Shown: positions 55,092 to 63,309 of the stretch, piece by piece | Layout: each line of letters starts with the position of its first letter | Numbering within the stretch: the first letter of the stretch is position 1 | Origin: Bacteroidales bacterium | Lineage (GTDB): Bacteria; Bacteroidota; Bacteroidia; Bacteroidales; UBA932 | NCBI GenBank assembly: GCA_015060335.1 | Contig: SUYR01000014.1 | Coordinates: 1-64,000, forward strand | DNA length: 64,000 nucleotides | Reading direction: 5' to 3' | Program-made: the position numbers and the translations under genes | Notes under the pieces: generated by a model | What the model saw: the letters and a program-made list of their open reading frames with translations, nothing else | Database searches by the model: none | Told to the model about the DNA's origin: nothing

Positions 55092-56009
55092 ATGAAAAAG
55101 ATTTTTTATTCAGTATGCGCAATGCTTGCAGTAGCATTCGCAGTATCATGTGAGGAGACAACACCAGATGGTCCCGCAACATTGGCTCTTAAAGGTGAAT
55201 TTACATCAACTTCTCACTGTGGTGCATACGGATGGCAGCCAGGTACAAACGTAGGAGTTTTCGTTGAAGGTGCAGAAGCTCAGAAGAATCTTGAGTACTC
55301 ACCTAAGCAGACAGTACAGTATGTTGAATTTGGCTTGCCAATCTCAGTCGGTGAGGTTGAACTAGTAGCTACTTCAAATGCTGCCGTTTATGGAGAGGGT
55401 GATAACGTTGTTTATGCTTATGCACCTTATTCGGCTTCTGTTGAAGACTATACTGCGGTACCGCTTCCTGATATCACAGTTCAGGAAACTTTTGCAGATG
55501 CAATTTTGATGTCTTACTGGATGGCTCCGCAGCCTAAGTATTCATTCGGTTATGCAAAGTCAGAGCCTGTTAAGGCGTCGGCTGATACTCTCGCTCTCGG
55601 CAACTTCACTCCAGTATACACTGCAGTTACAATGTACGGCGCAACTCTTGCCGATGAGTGTGTTGAAAAGACTATGACTAAGGTTGTAATTACAGCTGGT
55701 GAAAAGAACATCGCTTCAAAGAATGCAACAATCAACCTTGAGACTGGTGAGGTTTCCGGTGAACTTGCAAAGGCAGTCGAGTTCTCATTCGGGGCTAATG
55801 GTACTGTTGTAGAAACAGACTATTTTGGATCAGCCGCAAGCGGGATTTTCGCATTTAATCTTCTTCTTTCACCAGAAGAAGTTGTTGCTACTGAACTTAC
55901 ATTTACATTCCACGTAGATGGTAAGACATATGCGTACACAGGTACTGCAGCAGAGTCAACATATTTGCCAGGTACATATGAACTTTATGCACTTACTCCA
56001 GCAAATTAA
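55092..56009 (+). CDS. Fimbrillin-like (Mfa/FimA-type) lipoprotein
   Basis: 305 residues from the ATG at 55092 (two more from 55086). The lipobox is FAVSC. The body recalls Bacteroidales fimbrillin-family proteins: GWQPGTNVGVFVEGAE near residue 49 and NVVYAYAPYSASVED near residue 106, followed by a C-terminal beta-rich region ending in YLPGTYELYAL. Codon choice is more biased than in the upstream genes, suggesting high expression. It lies 38 bases after the PKD-like gene and may share the operon. It could be a pilin-like or other surface protein. The call rests on pattern similarity only. Confidence 0.6.
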   Translation: MKKIFYSVCAMLAVAFAVSCEETTPDGPATLALKGEFTSTSHCGAYGWQPGTNVGVFVEGAEAQKNLEYSPKQTVQYVEFGLPISVGEVELVATSNAAVYGEGDNVVYAYAPYSASVEDYTAVPLPDITVQETFADAILMSYWMAPQPKYSFGYAKSEPVKASADTLALGNFTPVYTAVTMYGATLADECVEKTMTKVVITAGEKNIASKNATINLETGEVSGELAKAVEFSFGANGTVVETDYFGSAASGIFAFNLLLSPEEVVATELTFTFHVDGKTYAYTGTAAESTYLPGTYELYALTPAN

Positions 56010-56272
56010 TTCACAGTTTGATAAATAGAATAGTTTTATCTGTCATTGCGAGGCTTCATTGAAGCTGTGGCAATCTGATATACCGTATGTTACAGATTGC
56101 CGCGTTGCTGTCGTTCCTCGTAATGACAGATGAAACTATAATTCCCCTATTGTGCTGTCTGAAACATTATTCCGAAAAAAATCCCTGAACGGTATGTTTT
56201 TTAGATATATGATTATCAAATGTATTACCTAAACATATAAGTGTGTCTTATGTTGGCACAAGCGGGCCGGTT
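56010..56272. other. Intergenic region between convergent genes
   Basis: A 263-base spacer with no recognised gene. Its first half holds the palindromic element at 56038-56131. The remainder is AT-rich, and I see no canonical T-tract terminator in it. Confidence 0.6.
56038..56131. repeat. 94-bp REP/MITE-like palindromic element
   Basis: The terminal arms ATCTGTCATTGCGAGG (56038-56053) and CCTCGTAATGACAGAT (56116-56131) pair at 15 of 16 positions (the other is G-T). An inner pair, GGCAATCTG (56069-56077) and CAGATTGCC (56093-56101), is perfect. The TCATTGCGAGG...GGCAATCT pattern is known from dispersed intergenic palindromes in several bacterial groups. It could also serve as a bidirectional terminator. 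Confidence 0.8.
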
Positions 56273-57181
56273 TTATTTTTCACCCCTGCTTCTGCTGTAG
56301 CTTACTATTATGACACCTCCGAACACCATGAAGGCGGCAAGGACTTTCTGCCAGGTCAGGGTGTCCATTCCTACGCAGATGCTGATTACGATGGCTATTA
56401 TCGGCTGAACATAACTGTACATGCTCACAAGGGTCGGTCTGATACGTTTCTGTCCGAACGGGATGAGAAAATATGTTATGAATGTGGCACAGATGATCAG
56501 GTATGCCAGTTCTGCTATCTGTATCTTCGGGATTGCTGACCAGTCGAGCGTTGCCACCTCTTTGCCTGCAAACGGGAATGAAACGGCAAATGCAAATAGA
56601 AATATCCATTTCATGAATGTCACTACCGAATATCTGGATATAAGCGGCTTGAATATTCCCAGATACATCGAGAAACTCAGACTGTTCAGGATTATCATGA
56701 ATATACCGAACATTGTGGTCTCGGCCGGACCTCCTGATCCTCCCGTCTTGCTGACTATCAGATAGATAATTCCTGCGAAACTGATTGCGACTCCGCCTGC
56801 CTTCTGCCATGATATAGGTTCCTTGATGGCGATAGCTGCAATTGCCATAGTATATATAGGCGACATGGCAGTCAGTATCGAGCAGTCCATAGGGGTTATA
56901 TGCGGAATTCCAACCAGAAATGTAATCTGGCAGGTGAAGAAGCCGAGCATTGATGCTGCAAATATCCTGATATAATCCTTCTTTTCAATCTTTTCCTTGG
57001 GCATGAAAAGTGAGATGATCCAGAATAATCCTCCAGCTCCGATGGATCTGAGGCAGAAGATTGCAAGCGGAGAAATCAGATTGCCGCTTGTCAGGTCTTT
57101 GCAGACGATTATGTTGAATCCGAAAATTGCATATGCTATAAAGCATGCAAGATGTCCGACTATTGAATCTTTTCTGATCAT
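56273..57181 (-). CDS. EamA-family (DMT) transporter
   Basis: 302 residues with ten membrane segments in two EamA repeats, typical of drug/metabolite exporters such as RhaT/YdcZ relatives. Recognisable stretches include YAIFGFNIIVCKDL at the start, PIYTMAIAAIAIKEPISWQKAGGVAI and VQPIIAIVISICVGMDTLTWQK. It starts one base after the stop of the upstream TSUP gene, so the two form an operon. Substrate is unknown. Confidence 0.88.
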   Translation of the reverse strand: MIRKDSIVGHLACFIAYAIFGFNIIVCKDLTSGNLISPLAIFCLRSIGAGGLFWIISLFMPKEKIEKKDYIRIFAASMLGFFTCQITFLVGIPHITPMDCSILTAMSPIYTMAIAAIAIKEPISWQKAGGVAISFAGIIYLIVSKTGGSGGPAETTMFGIFMIILNSLSFSMYLGIFKPLISRYSVVTFMKWIFLFAFAVSFPFAGKEVATLDWSAIPKIQIAELAYLIICATFITYFLIPFGQKRIRPTLVSMYSYVQPIIAIVISICVGMDTLTWQKVLAAFMVFGGVIIVSYSRSRGEK

Positions 57182-57182
57182 A

Positions 57183-57917
57183 TCATGCAGTAATAAGAAT
57201 GATTAAACCGCTGATGCCTATATAGGCATATACAATATAGGTGAATATCCTATTGGGAATATGACTGAATGCCCAGTTTCCTGCCACCATTCCTATGGCT
57301 ACGCCCACAAGTGAGTACAGATAGCATGTTCCCACTGTATGCGTAAGAAAACCGTTGCATGCCCTGACAATAGTCATCATGAGATTTCCGATGACGAAAT
57401 ATATCTGGGTCATTGCCATATAATGTTCCTTGTCCGGCTCAGATGTTATGAAATATAATACAGCAGGAGGTCCCTGCATTCCGAACAGGCCACCCATGAT
57501 TCCGCTTAAGGTTCCTGCACCTATCTGCCAGGGCAGACCGGGCTTGATCATCTGCCTGATCCTGTCCTTGAAGAAACTGAAATACAGGCTGATACATATC
57601 AGCATAATACCAAGAATCATTCGCATCATCCGTCCCTCGATCCTTGTCACAAAACAGATTGCAACAGCAGAAACGCATATGAATGTAATCAGAATAGGGA
57701 CAAGTCTTTTCCAGACTATCTTCTTCCACATGCTTATTACTATGAATGAAGATGTAGTAAGTGCAAGCAGACCGGAAAGGGCTGTAGCTTCCCCGTATGA
57801 CGGCATCAGAAAGGGGAGTACTGTCATTATGAATATGCCGAATCCGAAGCCTGTTGTCCTTTGAACAAAGCTTGCACCGGCAGCCAGAAGGGCTATATAT
57901 GCAATATTCTCATACAT
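57183..57917 (-). CDS. TSUP-family (TauE/SafE) membrane protein
   Basis: 244 residues, about eight membrane segments. QRTTGFGFGIFIMTVLPFLMPSYG and GTLSGIMGGLFGMQGPPAVLYF are typical of the sulfite-exporter TauE/SafE family, which exports sulfur-containing or other small organic anions. The start codon is only 6 bases from a -7 promoter element. It precedes the EamA transporter gene. Confidence 0.85.
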   Translation of the reverse strand: MYENIAYIALLAAGASFVQRTTGFGFGIFIMTVLPFLMPSYGEATALSGLLALTTSSFIVISMWKKIVWKRLVPILITFICVSAVAICFVTRIEGRMMRMILGIMLICISLYFSFFKDRIRQMIKPGLPWQIGAGTLSGIMGGLFGMQGPPAVLYFITSEPDKEHYMAMTQIYFVIGNLMMTIVRACNGFLTHTVGTCYLYSLVGVAIGMVAGNWAFSHIPNRIFTYIVYAYIGISGLIILITA

Positions 57918-57922
57918 CAGTG

Positions 57923-57930
57923 CAAATTTA
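57923..57930 (-). promoter_or_regulatory. -7 promoter element of the TSUP-EamA operon
   Basis: The minus strand reads TAAATTTG (TAnnTTTG), ending 5 bases from the start codon at 57917. The mRNA is expected to be leaderless or nearly so. Confidence 0.55.
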
Positions 57931-57964
57931 CTGCATTATGGTATATTTTTCGTCATAAATTGTA

Positions 57965-57972
57965 TATATTTG
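57965..57972 (+). promoter_or_regulatory. -7 promoter element ahead of the Trp leader peptide
   Basis: TATATTTG is a perfect TAnnTTTG, 5 bases before the leader ATG. A weaker alternative, TATATTTT, lies at 57942-57949 and would give a normal short leader of about 20 bases. Confidence 0.55.
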
Positions 57973-57977
57973 CAGAA

Positions 57978-58031
57978 ATGAACAACTGCTCATCATATAT
58001 TTCACTTCGATGGTGGCATCTGATTGATTGA
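57978..58031 (+). CDS. Putative tryptophan leader peptide (17 residues, Trp-Trp)
   Basis: A 17-codon open frame reading MNNCSSYISLRWWHLID and then TGA. Codons 12 and 13 (58011-58016) are tandem TGG, the rarest amino acid twice in a row in a very short frame. It lies directly upstream of a tryptophan synthase beta-type gene and immediately before RNA arms that can form exclusive antiterminator or terminator hairpins. This is the arrangement of a ribosome-stalling leader peptide. Translation itself is unproven. The start is near-leaderless if the 57965 promoter is used, a layout also seen at holA and the TSUP gene in this window. Confidence 0.7.
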   Translation: MNNCSSYISLRWWHLID

Positions 58032-58107
58032 TTCGGTCAGGCTCGCTTGTTTTGTGTTATATATATAATTGGTGTGAGACTGTCCGTATGGTATGGTCTT
58101 TTTTTTA
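58020..58107 (+). promoter_or_regulatory. Putative Trp attenuator (anti-antiterminator, antiterminator, terminator)
   Basis: Arm 1 (58020-58025, CTGATT) can pair with GGTCAG at 58035-58040. Arm 2 (58034-58046, CGGTCAGGCTCGC) pairs with arm 3 (58074-58086, GTGAGACTGTCCG) at 11 of 13 positions. Arm 3 (58077-58085) can instead pair with arm 4 (58090-58099), a 9-bp stem with one bulge, followed by eight T residues (58099-58106). Stalling at the Trp codons would cover arm 1 and free arm 2 (read-through). A ribosome reaching the stop at 58029-58031 would cover much of arm 2 and allow the terminator. Confidence 0.72.
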
Positions 58108-58127
58108 TTTTATTTATACGAACTGCT

Positions 58128-59429
58128 ATGAAACAAAAGAAATTCATGCTGTCGGAAGATATGATTCCACAGAAATGGTACAATATTCAGGCTGATATGC
58201 CCGTAAAACCGATGCCGATGCTCAACCCTAAGACAAAGGAGCCGGTAACGGTGGATGATCTGTCATCACTCTTCTGCCGGGAATGTTCCAGCCAGGAACT
58301 CAATCAGACTGACAGGTGGATCGATATTCCTGATGAAGTACGTCAGAGATATGCCAATTACCGTTGTACTCCACTTGTGAGGGCATATGGTCTGGAAGAG
58401 GCGTTGGGTACTCCCGCTCATATATATTTCAAGAACGAAAGTGTGAGTCCTATAGGCTCGCATAAGCTCAATTCCGCTTTGGCGCAGGCGTATTATTGCA
58501 AGCAGGAAGGTGTTACCAATGTTACCACTGAGACCGGAGCAGGTCAGTGGGGCGCAGCTCTTTCCTATGCAGCAAAAGTGTTCGGAATCGAGGCGGCTGT
58601 ATATCAGGTGAAGATCAGCTATGAGCAGAAGCCTTATAGAAGAAGCATTATGCAGGTGTTCGGAGCTCTTGTGACTCCTTCTCCTTCGATGTCAACCCGT
58701 GCCGGAAAGGATATACTTACCCGTACTCCTAATCATCAAGGATCCCTTGGTACTGCCATTTCTGAGGCTGTCGAACTCGCTCGGATGACTCCGGGATGCA
58801 AATATACATTGGGGTCTGTAATGAATCATGTCACTCTCCATCAGACAGTTATCGGTCTTGAGGCTGAAAAGCAGATGGAACTGACAGGAGAGTATCCAGA
58901 TATAGTAATCGGATGTTTTGGAGGTGGATCAAACTTCGGAGGTATCGCATTCCCTTTCATGAGACACAATTTCAGTGGAGAACGCAATACAAGATTCATT
59001 GCAGCGGAGCCGGCATCTTGTCCGAAACTCACTCAGGGAAAGTTCGAATATGATTTCGGTGATGAGGCCGGATATACTCCACTCCTTCCTATGTACACTC
59101 TCGGACATGATTTCCAGCCTTCTAATATTCATGCCGGAGGACTCAGATATCACGGTGCCGGTACAATCGTCTCTCAATTGCTGAAGGACGGCTATATGGA
59201 AGCTGTGGATCTGGAGCAGACAGAAACATTCAAGGCAGGATGTCTCTTTGCAAAGACAGAGGGCATAATTCCGGCTCCTGAGTCATGCCACGCAATTGCT
59301 GCAGTCATCAGGGAAGCGGAAAAATGCAAGGAGACAGGCGAGGAGAAGACCATCCTTTTCTGTCTGTCCGGACATGGTCTCATAGATATGACCGCATATG
59401 ACCAGTATCTTGCGGGAAATATCCATTAG
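58128..59429 (+). CDS. TrpB2-type tryptophan synthase beta chain
   Basis: 433 residues from the ATG at 58128. A longer frame from 58047 runs through the attenuator hairpins and is rejected. PLP-enzyme motifs are intact: IGSHKLNSALAQ with the cofactor lysine K113, TTETGAGQWGAALS (134-146), the phosphate-binding GCFGGGSNFGG and the C-terminal CLSGHGLIDM. The N-terminal extension and the QWG form place it with TrpB2 (TrpB-like) enzymes, which make tryptophan from indole and serine, or work with TrpA only poorly. No trpA or other trp gene is adjacent. The putative Trp attenuator upstream would raise its expression when Trp-tRNA is scarce. The stop overlaps the convergent symporter gene. Confidence 0.9.
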   Translation: MKQKKFMLSEDMIPQKWYNIQADMPVKPMPMLNPKTKEPVTVDDLSSLFCRECSSQELNQTDRWIDIPDEVRQRYANYRCTPLVRAYGLEEALGTPAHIYFKNESVSPIGSHKLNSALAQAYYCKQEGVTNVTTETGAGQWGAALSYAAKVFGIEAAVYQVKISYEQKPYRRSIMQVFGALVTPSPSMSTRAGKDILTRTPNHQGSLGTAISEAVELARMTPGCKYTLGSVMNHVTLHQTVIGLEAEKQMELTGEYPDIVIGCFGGGSNFGGIAFPFMRHNFSGERNTRFIAAEPASCPKLTQGKFEYDFGDEAGYTPLLPMYTLGHDFQPSNIHAGGLRYHGAGTIVSQLLKDGYMEAVDLEQTETFKAGCLFAKTEGIIPAPESCHAIAAVIREAEKCKETGEEKTILFCLSGHGLIDMTAYDQYLAGNIH

Positions 59430-60598
59430 GACTGTTGTTCTCCGGGACCTGTGAGCTTGTCGATTATGACGGCAATAGCTCCGTCGCCTGTTACGTTGCA
59501 GGCAGTTCCGAAACTATCCATAGCAATATAAAGAGCAATCATAAGTGCTTGGGCTTCCGCGTCGAAGCCCAGCATTGTATTCAGTACTCCCAAAGCAGCC
59601 ATAATTGCTCCACCCGGTACTCCAGGGGCTGCTACCATTGTGATTGCAAGCATGCAGATGAATCCTGCAAACATTCCCAGATCATAATGCATTCCCTGCA
59701 TGATCATCAAAGCAAGCGCACATGCTGTGATCTTGAGCATGCTGCCTGACATATGGATTGTAGCGCAGAGAGGTATCGTGAATCCTGCAACGTCAGGAGA
59801 TACGCCGTTTTTCTTCGTCTGCTCTAATGTTACCGGGATAGTAGCGGCAGAAGACTGGGTGCCGAGTGCTGTGAAGTACGCAGGCAGCATTGTAAGAAGG
59901 AGTCTGAACGGATTCTTCTTTGCCATGCCTCCTGCTATGCAGAATTGTAATATCAGTATTCCGATGTGTATCAAGAATATGATGCCTATTATCTTGATAA
60001 ATACTGTAAGTATAGCAAATACTTCTCCTACATATGTCATATTGAGGAATATGCCGAAGATGTAAAGTGGCAGAAGGGGAATTATTGCCTTCTTGATGGT
60101 CATTGTTACAATTTCCTCGAAACCGTGGACTGCATCCATCAGCACCTTATGCTGGGTGACTGCCAGGCAAAGACCGCACATGAATGCAAGTACAAGTGCT
60201 GTCATCACGCCCATCAGAGGGGGAATGCTTATACTGAAATACGGAGCGGGATCGGAGTTGTCTGCAAACTGTTCCACAGCTCCTGGCTCTATCATCGAAG
60301 GAAAGAGCGCTGCTCCTGTAAAATATGAAGTCAGTCCGGCAATGACAGTCGATAGATATGCGATTACTACAGTCAGCAGCAGCATCTTTCCGGCTTTGTT
60401 CCCTATGTCAGCTATTGCAGGTATTACAAGCCCTGCTATAATCAGAGGTATTACAAATCCGAGGAACTGACTGAAAACCGAGTTGAATGTATTGAAAATA
60501 CGGACACACCATTCCGGAAGGATAAGTCCGAAACCGATACCGAGTGCAATGGAGATCAGGATTTTTCCCAAAAGTCCTATCTTAAAGGATTTCTTCAT
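59426..60598 (-). CDS. Dicarboxylate/amino acid:cation symporter (DAACS)
   Basis: 390 residues from the ATG at 60598. A TTG frame to 60622 covers the promoter and is rejected. Eight or so hydrophobic segments plus hairpin loops, with the family motifs TQSSAATIPVTLEQ (serine-rich loop near residue 265), CATIHMSGSMLKI (the NMDGT-like position), and VAAPGVPGGAI and DSFGTACNVTGDGA near the end. It resembles GltP/SstT-type carriers for glutamate, aspartate, serine or dicarboxylates. It overlaps the convergent trpB2 gene by four bases. Confidence 0.87.
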   Translation of the reverse strand: MKKSFKIGLLGKILISIALGIGFGLILPEWCVRIFNTFNSVFSQFLGFVIPLIIAGLVIPAIADIGNKAGKMLLLTVVIAYLSTVIAGLTSYFTGAALFPSMIEPGAVEQFADNSDPAPYFSISIPPLMGVMTALVLAFMCGLCLAVTQHKVLMDAVHGFEEIVTMTIKKAIIPLLPLYIFGIFLNMTYVGEVFAILTVFIKIIGIIFLIHIGILILQFCIAGGMAKKNPFRLLLTMLPAYFTALGTQSSAATIPVTLEQTKKNGVSPDVAGFTIPLCATIHMSGSMLKITACALALMIMQGMHYDLGMFAGFICMLAITMVAAPGVPGGAIMAALGVLNTMLGFDAEAQALMIALYIAMDSFGTACNVTGDGAIAVIIDKLTGPGEQQS

Positions 60599-60619
60599 AG
60601 GTCGTTTTTGATGTTTTTT

Positions 60620-60655
60620 CAAAGGTAGTAAAAAATTAAATTATAACTATATTTG
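60620..60655. promoter_or_regulatory. Divergent -7 elements, symporter (-) and GNAT gene (+)
   Basis: 60620-60627 reads TACCTTTG on minus, 22 bases before the symporter start. 60648-60655 reads TATATTTG on plus, 24 bases before the GNAT start. Both match TAnnTTTG. Confidence 0.55.
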
Positions 60656-60678
60656 CTCTGTTTTTCAGTATTTGAAAT

Positions 60679-61191
60679 ATGATAAAGATTGTTAAGGCAG
60701 GTGTAGATGATCTGCAGAAGATTCATGATATGGCTCAGGTGGTATTCCGTCATACATATCGGGAAATACTCTCTCCGGAACAGATGGAATATATGATGGA
60801 CTGGATGTACTCCATGCCTAATCTTGAAAAGCAGCTGGAAGAAGGACATAATTATTACCTGGCGTATGATGGAGAGCAGACCTGCGGGTATGTTTCTGTT
60901 CAGTATGAAGGAGCAGACGGAAATGGCGTGGAAGTGTTCCACCTGCATAAGATTTATGTAATGCCTGATTCGCAAGGCAAGCATGTAGGTATGAGCCTGT
61001 TTGATAGAGTAATCGCTCATGTGAAGGATCAGGTGGGTGATATGCCTGCGCGTATTGAGCTGAATGTCAATAAATTTAACAAGTCTGTTGAGTTTTATAG
61101 GCATATTGGTATGAGGGTACTTCTCGAGGAGGACTTTCCTATCGGCAACGGATTCTATAAGACGGATTATATAATGGGACTTGATCTTTAG
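60679..61191 (+). CDS. GNAT-family N-acetyltransferase
   Basis: 170 residues. It shows the GNAT fold order: MIKIVKAGVDDLQKIHDMA, YLAYDGEQTCGYVSVQ, and the acetyl-CoA-binding region HLHKIYVMPDSQGKHVGMSL near residue 90 (QGKHVG as the Q/RxxGxG/A variant), then LNVNKFNKSVEFYRHIG. The acceptor substrate is unknown. It starts a two-gene transcript with the HAD phosphatase, which begins three bases after its stop. Confidence 0.87.
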   Translation: MIKIVKAGVDDLQKIHDMAQVVFRHTYREILSPEQMEYMMDWMYSMPNLEKQLEEGHNYYLAYDGEQTCGYVSVQYEGADGNGVEVFHLHKIYVMPDSQGKHVGMSLFDRVIAHVKDQVGDMPARIELNVNKFNKSVEFYRHIGMRVLLEEDFPIGNGFYKTDYIMGLDL

Positions 61192-61194
61192 GAT

Positions 61195-61815
61195 ATGAAG
61201 GCACTGATATTTGATATGGGCGGCGTCTTGATTGACCTGGACATGGATGCCTGCAGAAATGCATTTCGAGACGAACTCGGATTTGCAGAAATCGATCAGA
61301 TTCTGGATCCGTGTCATCAGAAGGGAATCATCGGAGAAATGGAAGAAGGACTTGTGGAGGCTGACGACTTCAGGGATTATGTAATTGCCGGATCTCATCC
61401 GGGAGTAACGTATGACGATGTGGATCATGCATTATACAGGATTCTGTCACATATTCCTCCCTATAAGATAGATATACTCAGACGCCTGTCTGAAAAATAT
61501 GACCTGTATATGCTCAGCAACAACAATCCTATTGCGGCAAAAAGAGCTTTGGAAATGTTCTTGGAGGCCGGAGCTGCGATGGAGACCTTGTTCAGAAAAT
61601 GCTATATGTCTTATAAGATGAAGATGCTTAAGCCTTCGGAGGACTTTTATAAGGCAGTCATGGCTGATATTGCTCTTCCCGCTGAAGATATGCTATTTAT
61701 CGATGATTCCAGAAATAATGTTGATGCAGCAGTCTCTGCCGGCCTTCCTGCGATATACTATCAGCCTGGAACAGACCTCGAAAAACTGCTGCATGAACAT
61801 GTAGGCGATTTCTGA
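61195..61815 (+). CDS. HAD-superfamily hydrolase (YihX-like)
   Basis: 206 residues. HAD motifs: I, FDMGGVLIDLD at 6-16 with nucleophile D7; II, LYMLSNNNP; III, the MLKPSEDFYKAV lysine; IV, LFIDDSRNNVDAA. The GGV form of motif I and the helical cap after residue 17 fit the YihX/epoxide-hydrolase-N-terminal-like phosphatases, probably acting on sugar phosphates. It ends one base from the convergent antiporter gene. Confidence 0.87.
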   Translation: MKALIFDMGGVLIDLDMDACRNAFRDELGFAEIDQILDPCHQKGIIGEMEEGLVEADDFRDYVIAGSHPGVTYDDVDHALYRILSHIPPYKIDILRRLSEKYDLYMLSNNNPIAAKRALEMFLEAGAAMETLFRKCYMSYKMKMLKPSEDFYKAVMADIALPAEDMLFIDDSRNNVDAAVSAGLPAIYYQPGTDLEKLLHEHVGDF

Positions 61816-61816
61816 T

Positions 61817-63283
61817 CTACCTGTTTGCCTTTTCTTCCCAATGGAATGGGGCAAATTCTGCCTTTGGATCTCTCCAGGATGGCTTTCTCATAGCGTAGAT
61901 GATATATGGGATTACTACCATCACCAAGCAGCCGATGATCAGTACGGAATACCAGACAGTGCTGCTTCCTGTCGCTATCTGACCTGGTGGGATGAAACTC
62001 AATACAAATGCGAGCAGAGAACCGCAGAATCCTACACAGCCTATGATCCACATGAGGACATTCCCTTTGCCAAGCCTGAATGGCCTTGGAGTGTCTTTCA
62101 TCTTGTATCTCAGCCTGATGGCTGCAGCAAACATAAGCATGTACATTATCAGATAAAGAAGAATCGTCAGCTGTGATAATATCTGATAAAATGATTGTAC
62201 GGAAGGCATCACTACAAACAGTAGAGCTAGCAGGGTCACAATTCCTCCTTGAACAAGCAGAATATTACTCTGGACACCCTGACTGTTGGTCTTCTGGAAG
62301 AATGGAGGCAGATATCCGGCTTTTCCCACACTGAAGATTCCTTTTGACGGGCCGGATACCCATGTAAGCACACTTGCCAATACTCCGAACATCAGTGCTA
62401 CGGCTATTACCGGACCTGCCCATGATATATGGAAGTGTCTGAAGTAATTGTCAAAACCGATCAGAAGTGACTGTGTGAGGTTGATGTCCTTTGCTGGAAT
62501 TATGAATCCCAACGCAAATGTTCCCAGTACAAAAATGCATACTGTGGCCAATGAACCTATTATGATTGCCTTCGGATAATTTTTCGAAGGATTGTTCACA
62601 TCCATGACATGTACACCCATCATTTCCATACCTGCGTAAAACAGAAATATGCTGCTGGCAAGTACCAGATTGTCCATTTTTGTAAGATCAGGGAAGAATC
62701 CCTGTGACATATCCATGTAGTTATGTCCCCCGGTACATATGTATATGATACCGAGCACAATGAGCAGGGCAGCCGGAATTATGGTACCTACCATTCCTCC
62801 TATTCTGCTGATTTTACCGACCCAGCCAAGTCCTTTCATGGAAATGAATGTTGCAATCCAATATATTGCCAGCACAACGATCAATGTAAACACTTTGTTC
62901 GAGGCAAGCACAGCGTCTGCAGAATCATTGAAACCAATGAACGCCAATGATACGGCTCCGAATGTGAGGACTGTCGGATACCATATGGTTGATTCGATCC
63001 ATTGCAGCCATATGGCAAGAAACCCTGTGCGCGCGCCGAATGCTTCTCCAACCCACCTGAATACACCGCCCTGCTTGTCTGAAAACATAGCAGCAAGTTC
63101 AGCTGCTACCATTGCGGTCGGAATCAGGAACACTATTGCTGCAAACAGATAATAGAATGCAGATGATGGGCCGTAAATGGCTTCTGCCGGCAATCCTCTG
63201 AGACTTACTACTGCGGTAATGTTCATGATTGCCAGGGTCATTACACTAAGTTTGAAAGCCTTGTTCTTAGTCTCCATAATCAT
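61817..63283 (-). CDS. gadC: Glutamate:GABA antiporter GadC-like (APC superfamily)
   Basis: 488 residues, about 12 membrane segments. The N-terminal stretch MNITAVVSLRGLPAEAIYGPSS is cut in parts here but shows the VSLRGLP form typical of GadC. FSDKQGGVFRWVGEAFG follows near residue 68. The C-terminal tail is short. It lies 26 bases downstream of the glutamate decarboxylase gene on the same strand, which makes a GadBC acid-resistance pair the best reading: decarboxylation consumes a proton and the antiporter exchanges GABA for glutamate. Start at ATG 63283 or 63277. Confidence 0.88.
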   Translation of the reverse strand: MIMETKNKAFKLSVMTLAIMNITAVVSLRGLPAEAIYGPSSAFYYLFAAIVFLIPTAMVAAELAAMFSDKQGGVFRWVGEAFGARTGFLAIWLQWIESTIWYPTVLTFGAVSLAFIGFNDSADAVLASNKVFTLIVVLAIYWIATFISMKGLGWVGKISRIGGMVGTIIPAALLIVLGIIYICTGGHNYMDMSQGFFPDLTKMDNLVLASSIFLFYAGMEMMGVHVMDVNNPSKNYPKAIIIGSLATVCIFVLGTFALGFIIPAKDINLTQSLLIGFDNYFRHFHISWAGPVIAVALMFGVLASVLTWVSGPSKGIFSVGKAGYLPPFFQKTNSQGVQSNILLVQGGIVTLLALLFVVMPSVQSFYQILSQLTILLYLIMYMLMFAAAIRLRYKMKDTPRPFRLGKGNVLMWIIGCVGFCGSLLAFVLSFIPPGQIATGSSTVWYSVLIIGCLVMVVIPYIIYAMRKPSWRDPKAEFAPFHWEEKANR

Positions 63284-63309
63284 TTCATTTTAAGTGTCCG
63301 GATGATTCT

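Noticed and set aside
58047..58127. 27-residue extension of the TrpB2-type protein
   Set aside because: It would run through the attenuator stems and T-tract. The family N-terminus begins at 58128.
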